Shown here piece by piece: positions 28,134 through 37,327 of a stretch of 64,000 nucleotides of DNA. How positions within the stretch are numbered: the first letter of the stretch is position 1; each line of letters opens with the position of its first letter. The DNA is from Salinisphaera sp. T31B1 (GTDB lineage Bacteria; Pseudomonadota; Gammaproteobacteria; Nevskiales; Salinisphaeraceae), in contig NZ_APNH01000001.1 of NCBI RefSeq assembly GCF_040361275.1, positions 868,001-932,000 of the forward strand. Reading direction: 5' to 3'. Both the position numbers and the translations under genes were made by a program. A model generated the notes under the pieces. The model was not told the origin of the DNA. It did not search any database and saw nothing but the letters and a program-made list of their open reading frames with translations.

Positions 28134-28991
28134 ATGGCGCTGGCTTTCACCAAGATGCACGGTCTGGGCAACGATTTCGTCGTGCTCGACGGGACCCGCC
28201 GCGCGATCACCCTGGATGCCGCCTCGGCACGTGCGATCGCCGATCGTCATTTCGGTATCGGCTGCGACCAGATCCTCATCGTCGATCCGCCCCGCTCGCC
28301 CGAGGCGGACTTCGGCTATCGCATTCTCAACGCCGACGGCAGCGAATCGGGGCAGTGTGGCAACGGGGCGCGCTGTTTTGCGCGTTACGTGCGCGAACAA
28401 GGCCTGACCGACAAGCGCCGGATCGTGGTGGACATCCGCGACGGCCAGATGGTGCTCGAACAGCTCGACGGAGCCGAGCACCGCTATCGCGTGGCGCTGG
28501 GTGTACCGGTCTTCGAGCCGGCCGATATTCCGCTGGCCGGCTTCGAACGGGCGGCCGACTATTGCCTGACCGATGTGGCTGGCCGACAGGCCGTGGATTT
28601 CGCGGCGCTGGCGATCGGCAATCCGCATGCCATCATCCAGGTCCCGGATATCGACTCCGCCGACGTTGCAGTGCTGGGACCGGCGCTGGAGTCGCATCCG
28701 GCGTTTCCGGAACGGGTGAACGTCGGGTTCGTACAGGTCGTGGCCCGTGATCATGTTCGCCTGCGCGTGTTCGAGCGCGGGGCGGGGGAGACCCTGGCCT
28801 GTGGCAGTGGCGCGGCGGCCGCGGTCGTGGCCGGCATCGACGCCGGACGGCTGGATCCGCATGTCGCCGTGGACCTGCCGGGCGGGCGTGCCGAGGTCGA
28901 TTGGGCCGGGCACGGCGAGCCGGTATTTCTTTCCGGCCCGGCAGAGCGCGTATTCGATGGCAAGCTGGTATCGTCTGAGGTGCGGGCATGA
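28134..28991 (+). CDS. dapF: Diaminopimelate epimerase
   Basis: It interconverts LL- and meso-diaminopimelate for lysine and peptidoglycan. The 285-residue protein has both catalytic cysteines: Cys 75 in GQCGNGARCFARYV and Cys 223 in GETLACGSGAAAAVVAG. The N-terminal KMHGLGNDFVVLD is diagnostic. It starts 5 bp after the PCu(A)C stop and begins the conserved dapF-DUF484-xerC order. Confidence 0.97.
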   Translation: MALAFTKMHGLGNDFVVLDGTRRAITLDAASARAIADRHFGIGCDQILIVDPPRSPEADFGYRILNADGSESGQCGNGARCFARYVREQGLTDKRRIVVDIRDGQMVLEQLDGAEHRYRVALGVPVFEPADIPLAGFERAADYCLTDVAGRQAVDFAALAIGNPHAIIQVPDIDSADVAVLGPALESHPAFPERVNVGFVQVVARDHVRLRVFERGAGETLACGSGAAAAVVAGIDAGRLDPHVAVDLPGGRAEVDWAGHGEPVFLSGPAERVFDGKLVSSEVRA

Positions 28992-29073
28992 GACGCGCCA
29001 ATGCGGACTTCATGCCTCGCCCGACGCCTGTCATGCGTATCGGTGTGTATCGATGCCACTTACGATGGTTGCC

Positions 29074-29790
29074 ATGAACGAAGCCGAACAACAGCGCCAG
29101 ACCCCCGAACTCGACGCCGCCGATGTCGCAGCCTATCTGGAAGCGCATCCGGATTTTCTGCGTCGGCATCCCGAAGTGCTGGAGGTGCTGGATACGCGTC
29201 ACGACAGCGGTAACGCCGTGTCGCTGATCGAGCGCCAGGTGGGCGCGTTGCGTGCGACCAACCGCCAGCTGCAGTCGCGGTTCAACGAACTCATCGAGAC
29301 CGCGCGCGACAATGAGCAGCGGGTGGTGCAGCTCAACCGTCTGGCCCGTGTGCTGGTCGCAGCCGTCGCGCCGGCCGAGCTCGTGCGCGAACTGGCCTAC
29401 TGCCTGAAACAGCATCTCGACGTCGACCACGTGTATATCGGCCTGGAAAAGCCGGCCGATCACGCTGAAGGCGAGATACAGGTCATCGATCACGACAGCC
29501 CGGCCGGCCGCGCGCTGACCAACGTATTCCGGCGCGGCAAGCCGATCTGCGGGCCGCTGTCGGAAGAGCATTCGGAAGCCCTGTTCGCCACCCGTACGAA
29601 CGATGTGCCGGCCCTGGCGAGCGCGGCGATGATTCCGCTGGGTATTCACGGCGTGCATGGTGCACTCGTGCTGGCCAGCCGCAAGCCGCAGCGGTTCGTG
29701 CCCGATGCCGGCACGCTGTTTTTGGAGCTCACCGGCGAACTGGTCACCGCGGCACTGCGCCGTCTGCTGGGCGACGACGCCCTGTCGTGA
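29074..29790 (+). CDS. DUF484 family protein
   Basis: The 238-residue protein begins with VAAYLEAHPDFLRRHPEVLE and ends in a GAF-like domain (IPLGIHGVHGALVLASRKP). SLIERQVGALRATNRQLQSR looks like a coiled-coil linker. In-frame starts at 29053 and 29065 are also possible; none has a good ribosome site. The family always sits between dapF and xerC in gammaproteobacteria, but its role is not settled. Confidence 0.88.
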   Translation: MNEAEQQRQTPELDAADVAAYLEAHPDFLRRHPEVLEVLDTRHDSGNAVSLIERQVGALRATNRQLQSRFNELIETARDNEQRVVQLNRLARVLVAAVAPAELVRELAYCLKQHLDVDHVYIGLEKPADHAEGEIQVIDHDSPAGRALTNVFRRGKPICGPLSEEHSEALFATRTNDVPALASAAMIPLGIHGVHGALVLASRKPQRFVPDAGTLFLELTGELVTAALRRLLGDDALS

Positions 29791-29832
29791 GGATTCTCCG
29801 GCGGTGAACCGGCCCATGGGTGCAGGCCCGCG

Positions 29833-30768
29833 ATGAATCGGCTGTCCGAGCGTATTGCCACGTTCATCGATCATCTGGCACACGAGCGACGGGCCTCGGC
29901 CCATACCCGCGGCGCATATCGGCGCGATCTCAACGCGGTCGCCGAGTGGTTGGGCGAACGCGCGGTGGATGACTGGTCGCGTGTCACGCCGGCCGATCTG
30001 CGCGAATTCATGGCCGCCCGTCATCGAGGCGGTCTGGCGCCGGCCAGTCTGGCGCGCAATCTCTCGGCACTGCGCAGCTTCTATGTGTGGCAGATGCGCG
30101 AAGGCTGGGTGCGTGCCAATCCGGCAGTCGACGTACGCGCGCCCAAGCGGGCGTCCAAGCTGCCCGAGACCGTGGATGTCGACGATCTGGCCGGCATGCT
30201 GGACGTCGTGCCCGAGGCCGAGATCGATATACGCGACCACGCGTTGCTGGAGCTGTTCTATTCGGCCGGCCTGCGGCTGGCCGAGGCCATTGGCCTGGAC
30301 ACCGTCGACCTGGACACGAGCGCCGGCGAAGCGCGGGTCCTTGGCAAGGGCGCGCGCCAGCGCACGGTGCCGGTCGGCCGACGGGCCATCGACGCGCTCG
30401 AACGCTGGCTGCTGATACGTCCCGGCTGGGCCGATGCGGACGAGCCGGCGCTGTTCGTGTCCCAGCGCGGCCGACGCATCTCGCGCTCGAGCGTGGCTGC
30501 GCGCATGGACGCCTGGGCACGGCGGCACGGGCTGCCGGTCCATCTGCATCCGCACAAGCTGCGCCATTCCTTCGCCACTCACGTTCTGGAGTCCAGTGCC
30601 GATCTGCGCGCGGTTCAGGAACTGCTGGGCCATGCCCATATCGCGACCACGCAGATCTATACGCATCTGGATTTCGCCCATCTGGCGCGGGTCTACGATG
30701 CCGCCCACCCGCGGGCTCGGCTGGGCGGCGACGACGGCCCCCCGGATCGGGGCGAGCCGCTGGGCTGA
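29833..30768 (+). CDS. xerC: Site-specific tyrosine recombinase XerC
   Basis: With XerD it resolves chromosome dimers at dif. The 311-residue protein has the N-terminal SAM-like core-binding domain (HLAHERRASAHTRGAYRRDL) and the catalytic residues: Arg in SAGLRLAEAIGL, Lys in LGKGARQR, HKLRHSFATH, LLGHAHI and Tyr in TTQIYTHLDF. Its place after dapF and DUF484 supports XerC rather than XerD or a phage integrase. Confidence 0.95.
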   Translation: MNRLSERIATFIDHLAHERRASAHTRGAYRRDLNAVAEWLGERAVDDWSRVTPADLREFMAARHRGGLAPASLARNLSALRSFYVWQMREGWVRANPAVDVRAPKRASKLPETVDVDDLAGMLDVVPEAEIDIRDHALLELFYSAGLRLAEAIGLDTVDLDTSAGEARVLGKGARQRTVPVGRRAIDALERWLLIRPGWADADEPALFVSQRGRRISRSSVAARMDAWARRHGLPVHLHPHKLRHSFATHVLESSADLRAVQELLGHAHIATTQIYTHLDFAHLARVYDAAHPRARLGGDDGPPDRGEPLG

Positions 30769-30799
30769 ACGGGCGCAGAACGGCGTCCGGCCGGCGTTG

Positions 30800-30828
30800 C
30801 TTGAATCGCCCGAGCGGCGGCCCCAAGT
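30800..30828 (+). promoter_or_regulatory. Candidate sigma-32 heat-shock promoter of hslVU
   Basis: CTTGAAT (30800-30806) and CCCCAAGT (30821-30828) are separated by 14 bp and match the RpoH consensus CTTGAAA / CCCCATNT closely. The predicted start site would be near 30835, giving a leader of about 27 bases before hslV. Confidence 0.75.
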
Positions 30829-30861
30829 CGTGTCAGACCGATATCAACCCGGTTCGACGTT

Positions 30862-31404
30862 TTGAAACAATTCGACGGCACAACCATTCTCGCCGTTCGA
30901 CACAAGGGGCAGGTCGCCATAGCCGGCGACGGCCAGGTGTCGATGGGCAATACCATGTTCAAGGGCAATGCGCGCAAGGTGCGCCGGCTCTACGACGACA
31001 AGGTGCTGGCCGGTTTCGCCGGTGGAACGGCCGATGCATTCACGCTGTTCGAGCGCTTCGAGGGCAAGCTCCAGCAACACGGCGGACAGCTGGTCAAGGC
31101 CGCGGTCGACATGGCCAAGGACTGGCGCACCGATCGGGCACTGCGGCGTCTGGAGGCGCTGCTGCTGGTCGCCGATACCAACGCGACGCTCATGATCTCC
31201 GGCAACGGCGACGTCATGGAGCCTGAGTTCGCCTGCATGGCCATCGGTTCCGGCGGTTCGTTCGCCCAGGCAGCCGGCCGTGCGCTGGTCGAGCATACCG
31301 ACATGGATGCGCCGACCATCGCCGAGACTGCCATGCATATCGCGGCCGATACCTGCATCTATACCAATCACCACATCACCGTCGAGGTGTTGGACCATGC
31401 CTGA
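30862..31404 (+). CDS. hslV: ATP-dependent protease peptidase subunit HslV (TTG start)
   Basis: The 180-residue proteasome-like subunit forms dodecamers that degrade proteins unfolded by HslU. TTG 30862 gives the six-residue leader MKQFDG before catalytic Thr 7 in GTTILAVRH; the leader is removed in the mature enzyme. Family signatures follow: [31 protein letters not shown] and ITGNGDV-like [10 protein letters not shown]. Start choice rests on this conserved leader; there is no strong ribosome site. Its end overlaps hslU by 8 bp. Confidence 0.95.
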   Translation: MKQFDGTTILAVRHKGQVAIAGDGQVSMGNTMFKGNARKVRRLYDDKVLAGFAGGTADAFTLFERFEGKLQQHGGQLVKAAVDMAKDWRTDRALRRLEALLLVADTNATLMISGNGDVMEPEFACMAIGSGGSFAQAAGRALVEHTDMDAPTIAETAMHIAADTCIYTNHHITVEVLDHA

Positions 31405-32809
31405 TACAGCCCCTGAAACCTTGAGTGTCGATGAGCGCGCGACGACCGCGCTGCCCAGACACGAAATGACGCCGCGCGAGATCGTCGCCGAGCTTGATCG
31501 GCATATCATCGGACAGGCCGATGCCAAGCGGGCGGTCGCCATTGCACTGCGTAACCGCTGGCGGCGCATGCAGCTCGACGAGGCGATCCGCGGCGAAATC
31601 ACGCCCAAGAACATCCTCATGATCGGGCCGACCGGCGTCGGCAAAACCGAGATCGCACGTCGCCTGGCCAAGCTGGCCAATGCGCCGTTCACGAAGGTCG
31701 AGGCGACGAAGTTCACCGAAGTCGGCTATGTCGGCAAGGAAGTGGACTCGATCATTCGGGATCTGGTGGAAGTCGGCATCAAGATGACCCGGGAAGCCGC
31801 CAAGGCTCAGGTACGGGTCAAGGCCGAAGATGCAGCGGAAGAGCGTATCCTCGATGCGCTGCTGCCGCGCCCCAAGAACTGGGACGAGGCCGCCGAGTCG
31901 GATCAGAAGGCCACCGAATCCACCGCGACGCGTCAGGTGTTTCGCAAGCGCCTGCGCGAAGGCAAGCTCGACGATAAGGAAATCGAGCTCGACCTGCGCC
32001 AGTCGCAGAAGGGCGTCGAGATCATGGCGCCGCCCGGTATGGAGGAGATGACCAACCAGCTGCAGTCCATGTTCCAGAACATGGGCGGCTCGGAGAAGAC
32101 CAAGCGCAAGAAGATCAAGATCCAGGACGCCTATCGGCTGCTCGTCGATGAAGAGGCCGCCAAGCTCGTCGATGAGGAGCAGATCAAGACTCAGGCGATT
32201 CACGAGGTAGAGAACGGCGGCATCGTATTCATCGACGAGATCGACAAGGTCTGCAAGCGCTCGGATGCCGGCGGCTCGTCGGGCGGCGATGTGTCCCGTG
32301 AGGGCGTTCAGCGCGACCTGTTGCCGCTGGTCGAGGGATCCACGGTCTCCACCAAATACGGCATGGTGCGGACCGACCATATCCTGTTCATCGCTTCGGG
32401 CGCGTTCCATGTCGCCAAGCCTTCGGATCTGATTCCCGAGTTGCAGGGCCGGCTGCCGATCCGGGTCGAACTGGACGCGCTCAAGGCCGAGGATTTCGTA
32501 CGCATTCTGACCGAGCCTCACTGTTCGCTGACCGAGCAGTACAGCGAACTGATGAACGTCGAAGGGGTGACGCTTGCGTTCACCGACGACGGCGTGTCGC
32601 GCATCGCGGAAATGGCGTTCAAGGTCAACGAAGGTACCGAGAACATCGGTGCACGCCGGCTGCATACGGTCATGGAACGGCTCATGGAAGAGATTTCCTA
32701 CGATGCCCCGGACAAGGCGGGCGAGACGCTGTCGATCGATGCCGCCTATGTCGATTCCAAGCTCAAGGATCTGGCGGCCGACGAGGATCTGTCGCGCTAT
32801 ATCCTTTAA
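31397..32809 (+). CDS. hslU: ATP-dependent protease ATPase subunit HslU
   Basis: The 470-residue AAA+ unfoldase has Walker [18 protein letters not shown], pore motif [11 protein letters not shown], Walker [10 protein letters not shown], an intermediate domain (about residues 125-240) and the sensor region [16 protein letters not shown]. The C-terminus SRYIL is the tail that docks into HslV. The N-terminus is about 20 residues longer than in E. coli. Co-transcribed with hslV from the heat-shock promoter. Confidence 0.97.
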   Translation: MPDTAPETLSVDERATTALPRHEMTPREIVAELDRHIIGQADAKRAVAIALRNRWRRMQLDEAIRGEITPKNILMIGPTGVGKTEIARRLAKLANAPFTKVEATKFTEVGYVGKEVDSIIRDLVEVGIKMTREAAKAQVRVKAEDAAEERILDALLPRPKNWDEAAESDQKATESTATRQVFRKRLREGKLDDKEIELDLRQSQKGVEIMAPPGMEEMTNQLQSMFQNMGGSEKTKRKKIKIQDAYRLLVDEEAAKLVDEEQIKTQAIHEVENGGIVFIDEIDKVCKRSDAGGSSGGDVSREGVQRDLLPLVEGSTVSTKYGMVRTDHILFIASGAFHVAKPSDLIPELQGRLPIRVELDALKAEDFVRILTEPHCSLTEQYSELMNVEGVTLAFTDDGVSRIAEMAFKVNEGTENIGARRLHTVMERLMEEISYDAPDKAGETLSIDAAYVDSKLKDLAADEDLSRYIL

Positions 32810-32853
32810 AACGGGCGCGGCGTTTGTCCGCGACGCGGCATTCGTGCGACAAC

Positions 32854-32888
32854 AGCCGGTGCAGGCCAGCCCTGCGCCGGCTTTTTAT
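32854..32888 (+). terminator. Rho-independent terminator after hslU
   Basis: AGCCGG...GCAGG and CCTGC...CCGGCT form a stem around CCAG, followed by TTTTTATT. It stands 45 bp after the hslU stop and overlaps the leader of the DUF971 gene, which must start within or after it. Confidence 0.8.
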
Positions 32889-32908
32889 TGCCACCGGAGG
32901 TTTTGAAC

Positions 32909-33268
32909 ATGGACGCGCCGACCGATATCGTTCTGCACAACAAATCCCGCACGCTGGAAGTGGTCTATACCGACGGCGTCACCTACAGCCTACCGCTGGA
33001 ATATCTGCGCGTGTACTCGCCCTCTGCCGAGGTGCGGGGTCATGGCGGGCCCATGGAACTGGTCACCGGCAAGCGCGAGATCGGTGTGACCGAAATCGAG
33101 CCGGTGGGCAACTATGCGATCCAGCTGCATTTCGATGACGGTCATAACACCGGCATCTATTCGTGGGAAACGCTGCGCGAGCTGGGCGCGGCCTACGAGA
33201 CGAACTGGAACGATTATCTGGAGCGGCTCCGCGCAGCCGGTGGCTCGCGCGATCGACTCTGGCACTGA
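32909..33268 (+). CDS. DUF971 (GBBH-like N-terminal domain) protein
   Basis: The 119-residue protein matches the small DUF971 fold: IVLHNKSRTLEVVYTDG, LPLEYLRVYSPSAEVRGHG, and IQLHFDDGHNTGIYSWETLREL. GGAGG precedes ATG 32909. This domain binds zinc/iron in gamma-butyrobetaine hydroxylases, but the stand-alone protein has no dioxygenase part. It follows hslU in many gammaproteobacteria. Function unknown; a link to iron-sulfur handling has been proposed for relatives. Confidence 0.87.
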   Translation: MDAPTDIVLHNKSRTLEVVYTDGVTYSLPLEYLRVYSPSAEVRGHGGPMELVTGKREIGVTEIEPVGNYAIQLHFDDGHNTGIYSWETLRELGAAYETNWNDYLERLRAAGGSRDRLWH

Positions 33269-33458
33269 CGTGCGATCGACTGCGGTCAGTCAAGCGCTCT
33301 GCTGCCCGCACGAATCAGGGGGCCATGCCGGCTGGCCCGCCGGCCCGGCCGGGCGTAGCTACCGTGAACGGCCGCGATCGGGCCGTCAGGGTTGCCGAGA
33401 CCCGCGCGCGGCAGCCGGTATCGGCTAGAGGCCGAGCGCGCAGGTCGCGGCGTGCCCA

Positions 33459-34520
33459 TCAGGCCATCGACAGCGCATGTGACAGATCGGCGATCAGCCG
33501 ATCGATCAGTTCGGCGGTGGTGTTCCAGCCGCACACGAACCGTACGCCGCCCTCGCCGATGAAGGTATAGAAAGTCCATCGCTCGTCGCGCAGGCTTTGT
33601 TGGACGGCCGGGGCGAGCTCCAGGAATACACTGTTGGCCTCGACAGGGAACATCAGCTTGACGCCGTCGAGATGCTGCACGCCGGCGGCCAGGCGTTGGG
33701 CCATGGCATTGGCGTGACGCGCGTTGTCCAGCCACGCCCCGGTTTCGAGCAAGCCGAGCCAGGGCGCTGAGAGATAGCGCATCTTGGATGCCAGCTGTCC
33801 GGCCTGTTTGCAGCGATAGTCGAAATCGCGGGCCAGCTCACGATCGAAGAAGATCACCGCTTCACCGAAGGCCAGTCCGTTCTTGGTGCCCGAGAAGGTC
33901 AGCACATCGATACCGGCCCGCCAGCTGAGTTCGGCGGGGGCCAGGTCGAGCCCGGCACAGGCGTTGGCAAAGCGTGCGCCGTCCATGTGCAGGCGCAGCG
34001 CATGCCGATCGGCCACTTCGCGAATCGCTCGGAGCGCGTCGGGGTCGTAGACCGTGCCAAGTTCGCTCGCCTGAGTCAGCGAGACGACCTTCGGGCGCGG
34101 GTAGTGGATATCGTTGCGTCGGGTGACGGTGCGCTCGATATGATCCGGGCCGATACGCCCCATGTCACCCGGTACGGTGAGCAGCTTGGAACCGTTGGAA
34201 AAGAACTCCGGGCCGCCGCATTCGTCGGTCTCGATATGGGCGAGCTGATGGCAGATGACGCTGTGGTAGGGCTGGCACAACGCTGCCAGCGACAGCGAGT
34301 TCGCGGCCGTGCCGTTGAACACGAAAAACACCTCGCAGTCGGTTTCGAACAGCGTTCGGAATCGATCGCTGGCTAGCGCCGTCCAGCGATCGTTTCCGTA
34401 GGCTAGATCGTCGGTGTCGTTGGCTCGCAGGAGATACTCCAGGGCCTGCGGACAGATGCCGGAGGTGTTGTCGCTGGCCAGGAAGCGGGGTGTGTCGAGG
34501 CGATCGGACGGGTAGGGCAT
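33459..34520 (-). CDS. Low-specificity L-threonine aldolase family protein
   Basis: A 353-residue PLP enzyme of the beta-eliminating lyase group. Key pieces are FLASDNTSGICPQ, NGTAANSLSLAALCQPYHSV, LHMDGARFANA and FSGTKNGLAFGEAVIFF with the PLP-binding Lys. It cleaves threonine or allo-threonine to glycine and acetaldehyde. Start 34520 was chosen because alignment with the family begins there; it lacks a clear ribosome site. Confidence 0.88.
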   Translation of the reverse strand: MPYPSDRLDTPRFLASDNTSGICPQALEYLLRANDTDDLAYGNDRWTALASDRFRTLFETDCEVFFVFNGTAANSLSLAALCQPYHSVICHQLAHIETDECGGPEFFSNGSKLLTVPGDMGRIGPDHIERTVTRRNDIHYPRPKVVSLTQASELGTVYDPDALRAIREVADRHALRLHMDGARFANACAGLDLAPAELSWRAGIDVLTFSGTKNGLAFGEAVIFFDRELARDFDYRCKQAGQLASKMRYLSAPWLGLLETGAWLDNARHANAMAQRLAAGVQHLDGVKLMFPVEANSVFLELAPAVQQSLRDERWTFYTFIGEGGVRFVCGWNTTAELIDRLIADLSHALSMA

Positions 34521-34740
34521 GACGATCCGGAGGTGGGATAGCTGAGCAACGCGAGACGCTAGAGCCCGCGGCGGCCGACTGCAAGCTCGTCGACGCGGTG
34601 ATCGTGGTCGAAGCGACAACAGAGCGGGCCACGTCGGGCCAGAGTGAACCGCCCGAACCGGCGGCTTCCGCTACCGCTCGATGGCCGGCGTCGTCGCCGC
34701 ATGGCCGGTCTTGCCGTTATAGGCCCGGCCGGCGGCGGGG

Positions 34741-35493
34741 TCAGCGCAGGAGTTGACCGCCGTCCACGGTGAGCGTCTGGCCAGTGACCCAGGAGGCCAG
34801 CGGGCTGGCCAGAAACACGACCGCTCGAGCGATCTCGTCCGGGCGGCCGAAGCGCCCGAACGGAATGCTGGCCAGCGTGGCCTCATACAGCGCGGGATTT
34901 TTCGCCTTGCGCTGCTGCCAGAGCCCGCCCGGGAAATCGATCGAATCCGGGGCGACGGCGTTTACGCGAATGCCTTGGCCAGCCATGGCAGCCGCCTGCG
35001 ACTGGGTGTACTGGATCAGCGCGGCCTTGACGGCACCGTAGGCGGCGGTTCGTGCAGACGCGGCCTGGCCGGCGATCGAGGCAATATGCACGATCGTGCC
35101 GGCACCGCTGGCCTCGAGCCAGGGCCGGGCGGCACGGCTGGCCCGTACCGCGCCGAGCAGGTCGACCTCGACACTGGTCGCCCAGCCGTCTTCGCTGTCG
35201 CCCTCGCCGAAGCCGGAGGCGTTGTTGACCAGGATATCCAGACCGCCAAGCGTGTCGGCCGCCTGGTCTATATACGCGGTGAGCGCCGGACCGTCGGCCA
35301 CATCGCAGACGGCGGTATGTACGGGCACATCATGTACGCCGAGACGCTCGGCGGCTTGATCGAGTCCTTCCCGGTCTCGAGCGCAGATCGATAGCTGAAC
35401 GCCTTCTGCGGCCAGGGCCTCGGCGATGGCCAGGCCGATGCCGCGGCTGCCCCCGGTAATCACGGCGCGGCGGCCGGCAAGCTGTGTCTGCAT
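34741..35493 (-). CDS. Short-chain dehydrogenase/reductase
   Basis: The 250-residue Rossmann enzyme has cofactor motif TGGSRGIGLAIAEAL, NNASGFGEG and active site S...YGAVK (HIASIAGQAASARTAAYGAVK region), with the C-terminal ending TGQTLTVDGGQLLR usual for FabG-like SDRs. The substrate cannot be told from sequence. It is transcribed away from the diguanylate cyclase gene and is not clearly in an operon. Confidence 0.85.
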   Translation of the reverse strand: MQTQLAGRRAVITGGSRGIGLAIAEALAAEGVQLSICARDREGLDQAAERLGVHDVPVHTAVCDVADGPALTAYIDQAADTLGGLDILVNNASGFGEGDSEDGWATSVEVDLLGAVRASRAARPWLEASGAGTIVHIASIAGQAASARTAAYGAVKAALIQYTQSQAAAMAGQGIRVNAVAPDSIDFPGGLWQQRKAKNPALYEATLASIPFGRFGRPDEIARAVVFLASPLASWVTGQTLTVDGGQLLR

Positions 35494-36007
35494 GTTCGAT
35501 TGTCCTTCGAGGTCTGTCGACAGGCCAGCCGATCGAGGCTCGGCCTCCGCTGAGCGACCATCCTAGGGCCTTGCAAGAATTTATTCGAGACGATACGTCC
35601 GTACACCGGTACCCGCCGGTGATCGCGCGGGCCGATTCCGGCGGCATGCGATCAGACCTGTTGGCTATCGTGGCCGGCCGCTATGCCCGTAGTTGCAAAG
35701 CCGCCGCCCGGGCTTGGATAGCGTGTGGTCGCCGAGTGCCTAAGGGTACGGCGATGGGTCCGGCGGCGCCGTCGCGGCGCGGATGAACACCGCCTGGCAC
35801 GATTGTGGGCGGATTCATATGGCGTGCTATCGTCTGGGGGCTTGGCCTATTGCATCTGCGCGCTGCTGGATAGCGCCCTTGGCGGCAGGCCGGAGGCATC
35901 GGGGGTTACGACGTATCCGGCGGTTTCGGGCCGCGGCAGGAGCAGCCGGGCACGGGTCCGTTCGCCAGGTCGGGTCTTCGGTGCGAAGCCCAGTTCGGAT
36001 TCGATCG
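35494..36007. other. Divergent intergenic region of about 500 bp
   Basis: It lies between the SDR and the diguanylate cyclase and should hold both promoters. The cyclase frame is open upstream to 35783, but that part is rich in Arg/Gly/Ala, has no family features, and I treat it as untranslated. A 6-bp inverted repeat (CACCGG/CCGGTG, around 35608-35625) was seen. Nothing else is supported. Confidence 0.45.
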
Positions 36008-37174
36008 ATGGCACGAGGCATACGGGGAAAGCGCGGCGGACGTGGGCAACAGGCGGCATCGCGCTATGCCGACAGCACGACCGATATCGGCCGCGAGCAG
36101 CGTTTCTGGTTGGCCATGCTGTATGCGGCGCTGGCCGGTTACCTGTCGGTATTGGCCGTCGTCCATATCTATATCCGGCTGACTTCGGCGCTGCCCAATC
36201 GTGGTTGGATCAACGCCATTCTGCTGGCGACGCTGGCGTTCACCGCGGGTTTTTACCTGTGCCGCCATCAGATCGTGACCATGCGCTATCGGCTGGTCTA
36301 TCTGGTGCTGGCCGATATCCTGGCTGCAGCAATCATCCTGGCGATCAGCGCGCTGGACGGTGGTATCGGCAGCCCGGTCGCCGGATTGCTGATCCTGCCG
36401 ATCGTATATCTGGCGATCGGTTATCCCAGGCCGGCGGTTCTGGTCTGCGGCATGGCCATCCTGGCCGGGGCAGCGGCGGTATTCGTCACGTCGAATCCAG
36501 GTGCCGACGTGTTCACGGCGATATTCCGTTTCATCGCGCTGGCGATCGCGTTGCTGCTGGCCGGTATCGGGGCCACGGCCCGGGACTGGGAAAAAGGCGA
36601 GATCAGACGTCTGCGCCTGCGCCTGGAGCAACTCGCCTCCACCGACGAGCTGACCGGTTGTGTGAATCAGCGCGCCTTCGGTGAACGCCTGGCCGACGAA
36701 GTCGAACGCGCTCATTCGGCTGGCCACCCGCTGTCACTGATGGTCATCGATATCGACCGTTTCAAACAGATCAATGACCGGCACGGTCACGATGTGGGCG
36801 ATCGTGTACTGCGCCAGCTCGGCGGGCAGCTTCGGCTGCTCGCCGGCGACCAGGCGATACCGGGCCGCCCCGGCGGCGACGAACTGGCGATCCTGGCGCC
36901 GGGCGCGGATTGCCGTGCTGCGCTCCGACTCGCCGAACGTCTGCGCTGCGCATTCGCCTCGCGCGCGGATCCGATCCGCACCACGGTCAGCGTCGGCGTG
37001 GCAGAGTTGGGTGCGGCGCCGGACACCGCTGCCATGCTGTTCCGTCGTGCCGATCAGGCTTTGTATCGAGCCAAGGCCGAAGGCCGTGACCGGGTGGCGA
37101 CGGCACCCGTGTCGGATCCTCGGTTAGAGGCCGGCCGGCATTCGACCAACACACTGGCAAGCCGTGAGCGTTAG
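36008..37174 (+). CDS. Membrane diguanylate cyclase with GGDEL active-site variant
   Basis: The 388-residue protein has about five or six membrane segments (residues 35-190) and a GGDEF domain from about 205 to 365: STDELTGCVNQRAF, MVIDIDRFKQINDRHGHDVGD, then GRPGGDELAIL at 289-293 and TTVSVGVAEL. It would make cyclic di-GMP from two GTP. The fifth motif residue is Leu instead of Phe. The RxxD inhibitory site that normally stands upstream is absent. The start at 36008 is the best domain-based choice, a longer frame being open from 35783. Confidence 0.85.
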   Translation: MARGIRGKRGGRGQQAASRYADSTTDIGREQRFWLAMLYAALAGYLSVLAVVHIYIRLTSALPNRGWINAILLATLAFTAGFYLCRHQIVTMRYRLVYLVLADILAAAIILAISALDGGIGSPVAGLLILPIVYLAIGYPRPAVLVCGMAILAGAAAVFVTSNPGADVFTAIFRFIALAIALLLAGIGATARDWEKGEIRRLRLRLEQLASTDELTGCVNQRAFGERLADEVERAHSAGHPLSLMVIDIDRFKQINDRHGHDVGDRVLRQLGGQLRLLAGDQAIPGRPGGDELAILAPGADCRAALRLAERLRCAFASRADPIRTTVSVGVAELGAAPDTAAMLFRRADQALYRAKAEGRDRVATAPVSDPRLEAGRHSTNTLASRER

Positions 37175-37267
37175 GCCGGTGTGTCGACGGTCGCGCAGGC
37201 GATCAGTGCCGCGACGTTCGTAAGCCTGAGCCGACAACCGTTCCCTGCCGGAGTGCTGACTCCAAGA

Positions 37268-37293
37268 GAAACGCCTCCCGGAGGAGGCGTTTC
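37268..37293. terminator. Hairpin between the convergent cyclase and asd genes
   Basis: GAAACGCCTCC and GGAGGCGTTTC form a perfect 11-bp stem with loop CGGA. A-rich and T-rich ends on both strands make it a bidirectional terminator candidate. Confidence 0.75.
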
Positions 37294-37327
37294 ACGGGGC
37301 CGCGATCTGTCGCGTGCGCGGGGTCGT

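Noticed and set aside
28633-30708. 691-residue minus-strand frame
   Set aside because: Antisense to dapF, DUF484 and xerC; no recognisable domain.
35783-36007. N-terminal extension of the diguanylate cyclase
   Set aside because: Arg/Ala/Gly-rich, no domain, no ribosome site; the family-like part starts at 36008.
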